A DNA stretch of 64,000 nt from Marinovum sp. (lineage in GTDB: Bacteria > Pseudomonadota > Alphaproteobacteria > Rhodobacterales > Rhodobacteraceae): positions 99,077-163,076 of the forward strand of contig JAKVBH010000012.1 of assembly GCA_022447495.1 (NCBI GenBank), read 5' to 3'. Shown piece by piece: positions 25,849-34,772 of this stretch. Every line of letters begins with the position of its first letter. Positions within the stretch are counted from its first letter, which is position 1. The position numbers were made by a program, and so were the translations under genes. Below the pieces are notes generated by a model that saw only the letters and a program-made list of their open reading frames with translations, ran no database searches and was not told the origin of the DNA.

Positions 25849-25990
25849 GTTTTCCGAGTGTTCACGGATCGGGCGCAGTTTGAGGGTGTCTACCTAAGTT
25901 GACGTCGAGGTGATGTTGACAGTGAAGACCAAGCCACCATGCTGCCCCGATCACCGTGGTCAAAGCCGCGTCTCACAGAGGAGAACCCCA

Positions 25991-26767
25991 ATGGTCCAAG
26001 CCGCAACCGCCGCACCAAGTCGGGCGCTGCTCTTCCTCGAAGGCCGCGCCATCCCCGAGTTTTTTGGCTTTGCTGCGGCATGGCCAACCCTGCGCGCCAT
26101 CGCGCCCAAGGGCGATGGACAACCCGTGATCGTACTTCCCGGCCTCGCCACAGGCGACAGCGCGACCACCACCTTGCGGCGGTTCCTGCGCAGCAGAGGC
26201 TATCCCACCTATGGCTGGAAGATGGGGTTCAACCTTGGGCCCCGTCCTGGCGTCGAAGACGGTTTGATCGAGCTTTTGGAGCGCTCGTTCGAGACACATC
26301 AGCGCAAGGTCTCAATCGTCGGGTGGTCACTTGGCGGCATCTATGCCCGCCAAATGGCGAAGCTCATGCCCGAGAAAGTCCGGCAAGTGGTTACCCTTGG
26401 CAGCCCCTTTGGCGGGACGCCGCAGGCGACCAATGCGTGGCGAATCTACGAACTTGCCTCCGGCGAACGCGCAAATGACGGGCATAAGCATATGGGCGGG
26501 GCAATTGCCACCGCGCCGAACGTTCCAACTACGGCGATCTACTCGAAATCAGATGGAATCTGCGCGTGGCAGAACTGCCTAGAAGAAGACCTACCGCACA
26601 CCGAAAACATCGAAGTGCGCGCCAGCCATTGCGGTCTTGGGCATCATCCAGCCGCCGTCTATGTCATCGCCGATCGGCTTGCTTTGCCAGAGGATCAATG
26701 GACACGTTTTGATCGGACGGGCCCGCGGGCCATGGTCTACCCTGCCCCCGCGTACCGAGCCGACTAG
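25991..26767 (+). CDS. Alpha/beta hydrolase, lipase-like
   Basis: 258-residue hydrolase with nucleophile motif GWSLGG (VSIVGWSLGGIYARQMAKL) near residue 117 and conserved VVTLGSPFGG, as in PGAP1/lipase-like esterases. A late His region (ASHCGLGHHPAAVYVIADRL) probably supplies the catalytic His. No signal peptide is evident. It follows the WS/DGAT gene by 142 bases in the same direction, so turnover of stored lipid is a reasonable inference. The ATG at 25991 has GAGGAGAA upstream. Confidence 0.75.
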   Translation: MVQAATAAPSRALLFLEGRAIPEFFGFAAAWPTLRAIAPKGDGQPVIVLPGLATGDSATTTLRRFLRSRGYPTYGWKMGFNLGPRPGVEDGLIELLERSFETHQRKVSIVGWSLGGIYARQMAKLMPEKVRQVVTLGSPFGGTPQATNAWRIYELASGERANDGHKHMGGAIATAPNVPTTAIYSKSDGICAWQNCLEEDLPHTENIEVRASHCGLGHHPAAVYVIADRLALPEDQWTRFDRTGPRAMVYPAPAYRAD

Positions 26768-26946
26768 GCCGGCATTACAGGAACAAAACCCAACAAAAGC
26801 AACGTGCTCGCTGCGATGATTCCAAAGAACCAAAGCTGCCAACGTGGCCCTTCCGCCTTCCAAATCGCCCGATAGCGGAACCCGGCAAGACACGCCGCCA
26901 CGAAGAGGATTGTTGCGACGGTTGGGCTTAGAGTGAAGGCGTCCAA
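26764..26946 (-). CDS. Small two-helix membrane protein
   Basis: 60-residue protein of unknown function with two hydrophobic helices (about 8-23 and 40-57) joined by RYRAIWKAEGPRWQLWFF. The start appears to be TTG at 26946, with AGAAGAGA about 7 bases upstream. Its stop overlaps the end of the hydrolase gene by 4 bases, tail to tail. Confidence 0.5.
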   Translation of the reverse strand: MDAFTLSPTVATILFVAACLAGFRYRAIWKAEGPRWQLWFFGIIAASTLLLLGFVPVMPA

Positions 26947-27027
26947 AACAAATCTCTTCTCAGACGGTGGTGCTGCTGTAAGCTAACTCGCACGGTACCC
27001 AAATTAGTTTCAAGGGAGGAAACCGAC

Positions 27028-27549
27028 ATGCCCGCCAGCTATCAAGCGCCAAAACGCAACGCTACAGCAAAAACCCGCACCATGAGCCAATCCGTAGCCA
27101 GCAATTTGGCCACGGAGACAGCGACAGTTCAAAAGTTGCTTGATCACAAAGGCGCCGCCGTTTTTGCCATTCGACCGCAAGAGACACTTGGCACAGCCGT
27201 CAATCACCTAAAAGAAAAAGGGATTGGTGCGTTGATGGTAACCGATGCCACCGGCGCACTGCAGGGCATTTTGTCCGAACGTGACATCGTGCGCAAACTG
27301 GCGGAGACCCCCGGCCAAACCCTCCCTCAAAAGGTCGAAGACGTCATGACCGCCGAGGTTCAGGTCTGTGCACCTTCGGACCCATTGGTCTCTGTGCTCC
27401 GCCGTATGACCGTTGGACGATTCCGGCACATGCCTGTCGTGGATGACGGTCATTTGATTGCCATGGTGACGATCGGTGATGTCGTGAACTTCCGCCTCGC
27501 AGAGCTTGAACATGAAGCGCTGCAACTCAAACAGATGATTGTAGGCTAG
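27028..27549 (+). CDS. CBS-domain pair protein
   Basis: 173-residue protein made essentially of two CBS motifs (about 40-95 and 105-160), with IGALMVTDATGALQGILSERDIVRKL and FRHMPVVDDGHLIAMVTIGDVV as their hallmark strands (longer blocks given by position only). Such stand-alone pairs bind adenine nucleotides and modulate partner proteins. AGGGAGG lies 8 bases before the ATG at 27028; an internal ATG at 27082 is a weaker alternative. Confidence 0.85.
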   Translation: MPASYQAPKRNATAKTRTMSQSVASNLATETATVQKLLDHKGAAVFAIRPQETLGTAVNHLKEKGIGALMVTDATGALQGILSERDIVRKLAETPGQTLPQKVEDVMTAEVQVCAPSDPLVSVLRRMTVGRFRHMPVVDDGHLIAMVTIGDVVNFRLAELEHEALQLKQMIVG

Positions 27550-27595
27550 GCAAACCGCGTGATAGCTTGGCCACGCAAACGCGAAAGCTTGAGAC

Positions 27596-28006
27596 GTGAG
27601 CCAGCCGGAAACCAATCACAACTCCCCCGAAATAGCGCGCGGGCCCATGCGTGTGTTTTGGTTTGTGCTGGGGTGCTTGGCACTCATCCTCGGGGGGCTC
27701 GGTGTAGTCCTCCCGATACTGCCAACCACGCCTTTTGTGATCTTGGCGGCCTTTGCCTTCGGCAAAAGTTCGCGACTACTGGAGGTGTGGCTCAAGAACA
27801 ACCGAGTCTTCGGGCCGATGATAGAAGATTGGCGGTCTAACGGCGCAATCGCACCACAATATAAAGCCATCGCCATTGTCATGATGGCTGCAGCCTTCGG
27901 GTTGAGCATCTGGCAAGGACTGGCGCCGCTCGTGATCGGGATCCAAGCGGTTGCCATATCAGCAGCGGGCGCGTTCATTCTGACGCGCCCCTCAGGGCGC
28001 GCTTAG
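27596..28006 (+). CDS. DUF454 (YbaN-like) inner membrane protein
   Basis: 136-residue membrane protein with the YbaN/DUF454 pattern: LGCLALILGGLGVVLPILPT, then TPFVILAAFAFGKSSRLLE and a Trp-Leu-rich loop, then two C-terminal membrane helices. Function is unknown. The start is GTG at 27596. It converges with lldD, and the two stops overlap by 4 bases. Confidence 0.8.
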   Translation: MSQPETNHNSPEIARGPMRVFWFVLGCLALILGGLGVVLPILPTTPFVILAAFAFGKSSRLLEVWLKNNRVFGPMIEDWRSNGAIAPQYKAIAIVMMAAAFGLSIWQGLAPLVIGIQAVAISAAGAFILTRPSGRA

Positions 28007-29169
28007 ACCGTCGGACTGCGCCAACGCAGGTTGTCGCGGCTCAATTGGTCGAGGGACGTGATCCCCATGAGCTTCATGTCGCGCTCAATCTCAATGCGCA
28101 GGTTGCCGAGTGACCGTTCCACACCCGCCTGCCCCGCAGCCGCCAAAGCATAGAGATAAAGACGTCCACCAGAGCACGCTTTTGCCCCAACGCTGAGCGC
28201 TTTCATCACATGTGTGCCGCGTTGAATGCCGCCTTCACAGATCACATCGATCTTGTCGCCCACTGCGTCACAGATCTCAGCGAGTTGATCAAACGGCGCG
28301 CGTGAGCCATCAAGCTGACGTCCACCGTGATTTGAAACCATGATACCCGTACAGCCAATATCAACAGCGCGTTTGGCGTCTTCGACCGACATGATGCCTT
28401 TGAGCGCGAATTGGCCGTTCCATTGCGCGCAGAGCTTTTCAGCGTCTTTCCAATTCATGGATTGGTCCAGCATCGTGGAAAAGTACTCGCCCACAGACAC
28501 GGCCACATTAGTCCCCGCCTTCACGTGACCGGAGAGGTGCGGCATGTCGAACTTTTCTTTGGTGAAGAAGTTCCAGGCCCACATAGGGTGCGTGGCAAAA
28601 CTAAAGACCGAACTCGGCGTGAGCTTGGGGGGCGAGGTGAAGCCGGTGCGCAGGTCACGTTCGCGGTTGCCACCCGTAATCGTATCCACGGTCAACGCCA
28701 TAACGTTGAAGTTTGCCGCTCGCGCGCGCTCCAGCAGCGCATCGTTTAGGCCCCGGTCCTTGTGGAAGTAGAACTGGAACATCTTGGGGCCTGGAGCAAT
28801 CTTTTCGATTTCTTCCACGGTCACGGTCGCGAGAGAGGACACACCAAACATTGTCCCATGTTTTGTTGCCGCTTTTCCGACCGCGCGCTCGCCCTCGTGG
28901 TGGAAGAGCCGCTGCAGCGCCGTCGGCGCGCAATAGATCGGCATATCGAGCTTTTGGCCCATGACCTCGACCGACATGTCGACCTCTTCAACGCCTGCGA
29001 GGACGTTGGGTACCAGATCTACGTCATCAAAAGATGAGGTGTTGCGCCGGTACGTAATCTCATCATCTGCCGCACCATCAATGTAGTGAAAGATGGGGCC
29101 CGGGAGCCGCTGTTTGGCCAATTTCCGAAAGTCTTGGAAGTTGTGGCAATCCTTGAGTGTCATGAACAT
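28003..29169 (-). CDS. lldD: FMN-dependent L-lactate dehydrogenase
   Basis: 388-residue alpha-hydroxy-acid oxidising flavoenzyme, close in length to E. coli LldD (396). The active-site pair His281 and Arg284 lies in VSNHGGRQLDG. Other family blocks are PIYCAPTALQRLFHHEGE, VMALTVDTITGGNRERD and CEGGIQRGTHVMKAL. It oxidises lactate to pyruvate, passing electrons to quinone at the membrane. The ATG at 29169 is preceded by AAGGAG with 7-base spacing. A 23-base palindrome lies 30 bases upstream. Confidence 0.88.
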   Translation of the reverse strand: MFMTLKDCHNFQDFRKLAKQRLPGPIFHYIDGAADDEITYRRNTSSFDDVDLVPNVLAGVEEVDMSVEVMGQKLDMPIYCAPTALQRLFHHEGERAVGKAATKHGTMFGVSSLATVTVEEIEKIAPGPKMFQFYFHKDRGLNDALLERARAANFNVMALTVDTITGGNRERDLRTGFTSPPKLTPSSVFSFATHPMWAWNFFTKEKFDMPHLSGHVKAGTNVAVSVGEYFSTMLDQSMNWKDAEKLCAQWNGQFALKGIMSVEDAKRAVDIGCTGIMVSNHGGRQLDGSRAPFDQLAEICDAVGDKIDVICEGGIQRGTHVMKALSVGAKACSGGRLYLYALAAAGQAGVERSLGNLRIEIERDMKLMGITSLDQLSRDNLRWRSPTV

Positions 29170-29198
29170 CGGGCGACTCCTTGGTCCTAGCGCGTCGC

Positions 29199-29221
29199 TT
29201 TGGTAAAATATTTTTACCAAA
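29199..29221. promoter_or_regulatory. Perfect palindrome upstream of lldD
   Basis: TTTGGTAAAA-TAT-TTTTACCAAA, a perfect 10-bp inverted repeat. The outer TGGT/ACCA is the core recognised by many GntR-family regulators (LldR/PdhR/FadR type), but the spacing here is wider. It is probably the lldD operator. Confidence 0.6.
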
Positions 29222-29243
29222 ATGCCAACCCGGTTCTCAGCCA

Positions 29244-29277
29244 ATAAAAAACCCCGCGGCCCAAGGGGTGCGGGGTG
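29244..29277 (-). terminator. Terminator after nqrM
   Basis: The stem ACCCCGC/GCGGGGT (29251-29257 and 29270-29276) is followed on the leftward strand by a run of six T (complement of 29245-29250). It lies 27 bases past the nqrM stop. Confidence 0.75.
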
Positions 29278-29303
29278 TGGGTGTTTAGGCAGGGATGACG
29301 CGT

Positions 29304-29534
29304 CTAATTATTCATTTCTTCCAGCATTTTTCGCGCACGCGGACATTGTAGGCGTTCGCGCAGTGGACTGTCCGGATCGATCTCTTTGTTGCAAACGAGG
29401 CATTGATCCGCATCCGAGATCGCGTTCAACCCACCGCAGCTTCCCTTGATGCGTTTGTCCATCAGAATTACGCCTAGCGCCATGCCAAGCATGACGAACA
29501 ACAACAATACAAAGGCAAAAGCGAACGTTGCCAT
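29304..29534 (-). CDS. nqrM: Na+-NQR maturation protein NqrM
   Basis: 76-residue DUF539 protein. One N-terminal membrane helix (about 4-26) is followed by a cysteine-rich cytoplasmic part with IKGSCGGLNAI, QCLVCNKEID and LQCPRARKM. NqrM is needed to assemble the iron centre between NqrD and NqrE. It lies 3 bases after apbE in the same orientation, next to nqrABCDEF. Confidence 0.93.
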   Translation of the reverse strand: MATFAFAFVLLLFVMLGMALGVILMDKRIKGSCGGLNAISDADQCLVCNKEIDPDSPLRERLQCPRARKMLEEMNN

Positions 29535-29537
29535 GGG

Positions 29538-30563
29538 CTATTTCTCCGCCTGAAGATCAGTGAAGCGGCTGGATTGCGCGATTTTAAACTGTCCCTCGCC
29601 CGCTGCAGGATCGCGGTCGATAAAGAAAGCGCCTAAGTTCTGCGCTTCGGCAATCGGCATCCCGCGTTCGGTACCCAGCGCCAAAAGAGCTGTGGCCCAA
29701 GCGTCCGCCGTCATCGCATCATCCGCCAAAACCGTCACAGACGCCGTGGTATGCGTTATGGGACGACCGGAGATTGCGTCGATGATATGCGAATAGCGCA
29801 CGCCGTCTTCTTCAAAGTAATTGCGGTAATCACCAGACGTGGCCATACCCAAACCGCTGAGGTCGACAACCTCTTCCACGGCACCGACGCCTGCATCGGG
29901 GCGTTCGATACCGATTCTCCAAGGTGTCCCCGATGGATTGTTGCCCGCTGTCACCAAATCGCCGCCGATTTCGACCATGTAATCCTCAAGACCCAAGTTA
30001 CGCAATTCGGCAGCAATGGCGTCCACGCCGTACCCTTTGGCAATTGCTGCCACCCATACATTGGTATCAGGCAGAGCTTTCGCCATAGTGAATGGCGAAG
30101 ATGTGAGCGAAACGATTTTATCTTGGCCCACAACCTCTAAGGCATCGGCGATGGCGACGTCCTCGGGAACGGGGCTTTCGGAGGTGCGCTGGCCAAAGCC
30201 CCAAAGCTGAATCAACGGCCCCAGCGTGACGTCAAATTGGCCTTCGCTGGCGAGATGCACATCCATCGCAGCAGACATAACCGAATGAAGTTCCTCAGAT
30301 ATTGGCTGTGGTTCAGTGCTTGTTTGCGCATTGAATCGCGAGATTTCCGAATTGGGATCCCAATTGGACATAGACGCATTCACCGCAGCCAAAGTCTGGT
30401 CAACGGAGGCTTGGATAGCGGTCGGATCCAATTCCGCAGTTTTGTCGACAGCAACGATCGCATAGGTCGTGCCCATCGCCTCTCCCGCAAATTCAAGCGT
30501 GACCGGATCGGATTTGCAGGCGGCCAAGGCCACCAAAAAGCTCAAAGCAACAAAGCGTGTCAT
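29538..30563 (-). CDS. apbE: FAD:protein FMN transferase (lipoprotein ApbE)
   Basis: 341-residue ApbE that attaches FMN covalently to threonines of NqrB and NqrC. The signal peptide MTRFVALSFLVALAAC ends in lipobox LAAC with Cys16 as lipid anchor. Family motifs include GEAMGTTYAI, GAVAKGYGVD-like IAKGYGVDAIA, YMVEIGGDL and SHIIDAISGRPI. It is divergent from nqrA across a 198-base promoter region and adjacent to nqrM. Confidence 0.93.
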   Translation of the reverse strand: MTRFVALSFLVALAACKSDPVTLEFAGEAMGTTYAIVAVDKTAELDPTAIQASVDQTLAAVNASMSNWDPNSEISRFNAQTSTEPQPISEELHSVMSAAMDVHLASEGQFDVTLGPLIQLWGFGQRTSESPVPEDVAIADALEVVGQDKIVSLTSSPFTMAKALPDTNVWVAAIAKGYGVDAIAAELRNLGLEDYMVEIGGDLVTAGNNPSGTPWRIGIERPDAGVGAVEEVVDLSGLGMATSGDYRNYFEEDGVRYSHIIDAISGRPITHTTASVTVLADDAMTADAWATALLALGTERGMPIAEAQNLGAFFIDRDPAAGEGQFKIAQSSRFTDLQAEK

Positions 30564-30584
30564 AGGTCCCTCGACGCGTGTCGG

Positions 30585-30619
30585 CTTGTGTGTACAGTCG
30601 CGCAGATATTACACACAAG
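30585..30619. promoter_or_regulatory. Long perfect inverted repeat between apbE and nqrA
   Basis: CTTGTGTGTA (30585-30594) and TACACACAAG (30610-30619) are exact complements separated by 15 bases, 22 bases upstream of apbE. The spacing would put both half-sites on about the same helical face. The nqrA side is 143 bases away. Confidence 0.5.
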
Positions 30620-30761
30620 TGAATGCACTGCCCATTGATGCACAGTCAATCGCGACATTACATCGCGAACGAAATATTTACACTGGGACGCTTTGCTGCG
30701 TCGCAGTACTTGCGGCAACGTTACGGGCGGGCTAAAGGCCACAAAGGGACAGCGACACGGG

Positions 30762-32111
30762 ATGCACCACGTGCAGCAATTTACACTCCGAAAGGGGCTA
30801 ACCCTGCCTGTGCAGGGTGCGCCTGAACAAAAAATCTACGACGGACCCAACCTCTCAACGCTTGCGTTGGTCGGTTTGGACTACGTTGGCCTGAAACCCA
30901 GTATGCTGGTTCAGGAAGGCGACCTTGTGGCGGCGGGCACCCCGCTCTTTGCCCACAAGGAAACGCCTGATGCCGCCGTGGTCAGCCCCATCAGTGGGCG
31001 CGTCAAAGCAATCAATCGCGGCGCGCGGCGGGCGTTGATCTCGGTTGAGATCGAACGCCATGCCGACGCACCTGAGCCGTTGGACTTTGCCTCGGTTGGC
31101 GATACGATGACGCGTGATGGTTTGGCGCAAAAAGTGGCGGCCGCGGGTCTTTGGACATCATTCCGGACGCGGCCCTATTCCAAAGTGCCTGCCGTCGATT
31201 CTGCACCTGCAGCGATCTACGTCACGGCTATGGAGAGCGAGCCGCTCTCGCCGAATGCAAAACTCGTCATAGAAAATGCGGGCGGCGCCTTTGAAGCAGG
31301 TCTCAGAGCAATCCCCTTGCTGACCGACGGCAAGGTTTATGTCTGTACATCTCCTGACTTTGACATGGGCTCAACCGTTGATCGCGTTGAGATCGCGCAG
31401 TTCTCTGGCCCACATCCGGCAGGTTTGGCTGGAACGCATATGCATTTCCTTGAGCCACCAACCGCTGAACGCATGGTTTGGACCATCGGCTATCAAGATG
31501 TGATCGCCATCGGACGCTTGCTTGAGACGGGCAAGATCAACCCTGAACGCATTGTGGCACTTAGTGGTCCGATGGTGCGCGAGCCGCGTTTAATCCGAAC
31601 ACTTCAAGGCGCGTCGCTCTACACATTGACCGATGGCGAAATCGAAGGTGATGACCAAACACGTATCATCTCAGGCTCCATCTTGTCCGGCCGCGCCGGC
31701 TATGGACCAAGCGCCTACCTTGGACGTTACGATCGACAGATCACTGTGATCGAGGAGGATCGTTCTCAAGCGCCATTGGGTTGGATTCGCCCCATGCCGC
31801 ACAAATATGCGGTTCAACCAGTGCTCGGCTCCGCCTTCTCCAAGAAACTGCATGCGCTTACGTCGAACTTGAACGGGGGGCGCCGGGCAATGGTGCCTCT
31901 TGGCACGTTTGAAGGGCTGATGCCGCAGGATTTCCTGCCGACCCAGCTTCTGCGCGCGCTTTTGGTTATGGACACCGACCAAGCCCAAGCGCTTGGCGCT
32001 TTAGAATTGGACGAAGAAGACCTCGGGCTTTGCGGCTTCGCATGCCCGGCCAAATACGAATATGCGCAAGCACTGCGTGATTGTTTGACCAAGATTGAGA
32101 AGGAGGGCTAA
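30762..32111 (+). CDS. nqrA: Na+-translocating NADH:quinone reductase subunit A
   Basis: 449-residue NqrA, the cytoplasmic subunit that contacts ubiquinone. The N-terminus QQFTLRKGLTLPVQGAPEQ and GLDYVGLKPSMLVQEGD match the family. No cofactor motif is expected. The ATG at 30762 is the best fit to the conserved start, though its ribosome site (AAAGGGA) is about 15 bases off; GTG at 30771 is an alternative. First gene of the nqrABCDEF operon. Confidence 0.93.
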   Translation: MHHVQQFTLRKGLTLPVQGAPEQKIYDGPNLSTLALVGLDYVGLKPSMLVQEGDLVAAGTPLFAHKETPDAAVVSPISGRVKAINRGARRALISVEIERHADAPEPLDFASVGDTMTRDGLAQKVAAAGLWTSFRTRPYSKVPAVDSAPAAIYVTAMESEPLSPNAKLVIENAGGAFEAGLRAIPLLTDGKVYVCTSPDFDMGSTVDRVEIAQFSGPHPAGLAGTHMHFLEPPTAERMVWTIGYQDVIAIGRLLETGKINPERIVALSGPMVREPRLIRTLQGASLYTLTDGEIEGDDQTRIISGSILSGRAGYGPSAYLGRYDRQITVIEEDRSQAPLGWIRPMPHKYAVQPVLGSAFSKKLHALTSNLNGGRRAMVPLGTFEGLMPQDFLPTQLLRALLVMDTDQAQALGALELDEEDLGLCGFACPAKYEYAQALRDCLTKIEKEG

Positions 32112-32114
32112 CCA

Positions 32115-33314
32115 ATGGGCGTCCGCGACTTCTTTGACCGGATTGAGCCGAACTTTGAAAAGGGCGGCAAATACGAACGCTTTTTCCCTCTCTATGAGAT
32201 GGTCGAAAGCTTCCTCTACACCCCCAAGACGGTGACAACGGCGGCGCCACATGCGCGCAGCCACATCGATATGAAGCGGATCATGACGTACGTGGTGATC
32301 GCAACGGTGCCATGCATCCTGATGGGGCTCTACAATGTTGGCTATCAAGCCAACATTGCTTTGCAGACGTTCGAACCGTCTGGCTGGCGCGCGGGCATCA
32401 TTTCGGCCGTCGGCATTGGTTTTAACCCTGCAAACCCACTGGCAAACTTCATGCACGGGCTGATGTACTTCCTGCCAATCTACATCACGACACTTGTGGT
32501 CGGTGGCCTATGGGAAGTGCTTTTCGCGACGGTGCGCCGTCATGAGGTGAACGAAGGCTTCCTAGTGACATCAATGCTCTATGCGTTGATCATGCCTGCA
32601 ACAACGCCGCTTTGGCAGGTCGCCTTGGGCATTTCTTTTGGTGTGGTCATCGGCAAAGAAGTATTTGGTGGCACTGGCAAAAACTTTCTCAACCCCGCTC
32701 TGACCGGACGCGCCTTCCTTTACTTCGCCTATCCCGCACAGATGTCGGGCGACTCCATTTGGGTGGCCGTTGACGGCTATTCTGGGGCCACCGCTCTCGC
32801 CGTTTCAGCTGCGCAAGGATACCAAGTGCTGGCCGCGCAGGGCACGACATGGGCCGCGTCCTTCATTGGGACCATCCCCGGGTCCATCGGTGAAACCTCA
32901 ACGCTGGCTTGTTTGATCGGTTTGGCGTTCTTGCTCACCACCAAGATTGCGAATTGGCGTATGGTCGCGGGATGCTTGGGCGGCATGATCGGCTTCTCGC
33001 TCCTGCTGAACTTGATTGGCTCAGACACCAACCCCATGTTTGCCATGCCTTGGTACTGGCACCTCGTGATTGGCGGCTATGCCTTTGGCTTGGTCTTTAT
33101 GGTGACCGAGCCTGTTTCGGCCTCGCATACGCAAATGGGGCGCATCATTTATGGCGCGCTTATTGGCGTGATGGTGGTGATGATCCGCGTGATCAACCCC
33201 GCGTTCCCCGAAGGCATGATGCTTGCCATTCTTTTTGGCAACGTCTTTGCACCGCTCATCGATTACTTCGTTGTGCAAGCCAACATCAAGCGGAGGGCGC
33301 GTCGATATGCCTGA
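32115..33314 (+). CDS. nqrB: Na+-NQR subunit B
   Basis: 399-residue integral membrane subunit with about ten helices. The covalent-FMN motif SGAT is at 223-226 (Thr226 in DGYSGATALAVS), the ApbE target. TGKNFLNPALTGRAFLYFAY is the RnfD/NqrB signature. It forms the Na+ pathway and holds riboflavin. It lies 3 bases after nqrA and overlaps nqrC. Confidence 0.95.
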   Translation: MGVRDFFDRIEPNFEKGGKYERFFPLYEMVESFLYTPKTVTTAAPHARSHIDMKRIMTYVVIATVPCILMGLYNVGYQANIALQTFEPSGWRAGIISAVGIGFNPANPLANFMHGLMYFLPIYITTLVVGGLWEVLFATVRRHEVNEGFLVTSMLYALIMPATTPLWQVALGISFGVVIGKEVFGGTGKNFLNPALTGRAFLYFAYPAQMSGDSIWVAVDGYSGATALAVSAAQGYQVLAAQGTTWAASFIGTIPGSIGETSTLACLIGLAFLLTTKIANWRMVAGCLGGMIGFSLLLNLIGSDTNPMFAMPWYWHLVIGGYAFGLVFMVTEPVSASHTQMGRIIYGALIGVMVVMIRVINPAFPEGMMLAILFGNVFAPLIDYFVVQANIKRRARRYA

Positions 33315-34119
33315 TAGGCCAAAGGATGTGAAAGCGGGGCCCATCAAACGCTTTCTTGATGCACCCGCAGATTCGGTCGGCAAAACCATCGTTGTGGCCG
33401 TTGGCCTCTGCCTTGTCGCTTCAATGGTGGTCTCTGCCGCTGCGGTGAGCTTGCGCCCTATCCAGCAGGTAAACGCCGCCAAAGACAAACAGGTCAACAT
33501 CCTACAAGTGGCTGGGCTTTACCAACCCGGTGACGACGTGGCCGAAGCATTCCAAGCGTTTGAGCCACACGTACTTGAATTGACCAGTGGCACGTTTACC
33601 GATCGATTCGACGCTTCGAGCTTTGATGACCGCGCCGCGGCCGATGACCCCGCGCTGTCTCGGGCGCTTGATGATGACCCCGCAGGTATTGGACGCCAGT
33701 CCAACTTCGTGACTGTCTATCTTTTACGCGATGATGTGGGTGACGTCGACAAGGTGATTCTACCAATCCACGGCTACGGCCTTTGGTCCACGCTCTACGG
33801 CTTCATCGCCCTCGAAGAGAACGGCAACGACATCTTTGGCCTGCAATTCTATCAGCATGCTGAGACGCCAGGCCTCGGTGCAGAGGTAGATAACCCACGC
33901 TGGAAAGCCCTTTGGCCCGGCAAAAAGGTCCAAGACGCCAACGGCGAGTTGCAAATCACCGTGGCGAAATTCGCACCACCGGCAGGAGTTGATTATCACG
34001 TCGATGCTCTCTCGGGCGCGACGCTCACCTCGGTTGGCGTCGATAACCTCGTCCGGTTCTGGCTCGGAGAAGAGGGCTACGCGCCTTTCCTGGCCAATCT
34101 CAAAGCAGGAGCGATCTGA
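33307..34119 (+). CDS. nqrC: Na+-NQR subunit C
   Basis: 270-residue subunit with one N-terminal membrane anchor (about 28-48) and a periplasmic FMN domain. The SGAT motif at 236-239 ([13 protein letters not shown]) carries the second covalent [18 protein letters not shown] and [11 protein letters not shown] are family blocks. The start at 33307 overlaps nqrB by 8 bases; the stop overlaps nqrD by one base. Confidence 0.95.
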   Translation: MPDRPKDVKAGPIKRFLDAPADSVGKTIVVAVGLCLVASMVVSAAAVSLRPIQQVNAAKDKQVNILQVAGLYQPGDDVAEAFQAFEPHVLELTSGTFTDRFDASSFDDRAAADDPALSRALDDDPAGIGRQSNFVTVYLLRDDVGDVDKVILPIHGYGLWSTLYGFIALEENGNDIFGLQFYQHAETPGLGAEVDNPRWKALWPGKKVQDANGELQITVAKFAPPAGVDYHVDALSGATLTSVGVDNLVRFWLGEEGYAPFLANLKAGAI

Positions 34120-34772
34120 TGGCCCAGACCAAACGCGAAATGCTCGTCGACCCACTTGTCGATAACAATCCGATAACCTTGCAAGTGTTGGGGATCTGTT
34201 CTGCGCTTGCGGTGACATCTTCTCTTCAAGTGGCTTTTGTAATGTCGCTGGCCGTGACCTTTGTGACTGCGTTTAGTTCGATGTTCATCTCGATCATCCG
34301 GAACCAAATCCCTGGATCGATCCGGATCATCGTTCAGATGGTCGTCATCGCCTCGCTCGTGATCTTGGTGGACCAAATTCTCAAAGCCTACGCCTTTGAA
34401 ATATCCAAAACGCTCTCGGTCTTTGTGGGTCTTATCATCACGAACTGCATCGTGATGGGCCGCGCAGAAGCCTTTGCCATGAAGAACGGGCCGGTCGCAT
34501 CCTTCATCGACGGAGTGGGCAACGGTCTGGGCTACGGTCTGATCCTGATGCTTGTAGGCTTTGTACGCGAACTCTTTGGCGCAGGGTCGCTTTTTGGGAT
34601 CACAATCCTGGAGACGGTAAATAATGGTGGTTGGTACAACCCCAACGGCATGCTGCTACTCCCGCCATCGGCTTTCTTCATCATTGGTTTGATCATCTGG
34701 GCCTTCCGCGCCTGGAAACCAGAACAGGTCGAAGAGCGTGAATACAAAATCCAGACAGTGGAGGCGCACTGA
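34119..34772 (+). CDS. nqrD: Na+-NQR subunit D
   Basis: 217-residue membrane subunit with six helices. It holds one half of the inter-membrane iron centre through conserved Cys in [16 protein letters not shown] and [35 protein letters not shown] is typical of NqrD/RnfE. The TGATG junctions to nqrC and nqrE show translational coupling. Confidence 0.95.
   Translation: MAQTKREMLVDPLVDNNPITLQVLGICSALAVTSSLQVAFVMSLAVTFVTAFSSMFISIIRNQIPGSIRIIVQMVVIASLVILVDQILKAYAFEISKTLSVFVGLIITNCIVMGRAEAFAMKNGPVASFIDGVGNGLGYGLILMLVGFVRELFGAGSLFGITILETVNNGGWYNPNGMLLLPPSAFFIIGLIIWAFRAWKPEQVEEREYKIQTVEAH

Noticed and set aside
30696..30706. CTGC-GTC-GCAG, a match to the PhaR motif, in the nqrA promoter
   Set aside because: An 8-base motif with fixed spacing is expected about once by chance in 64 kb; no second site or granule link supports it.
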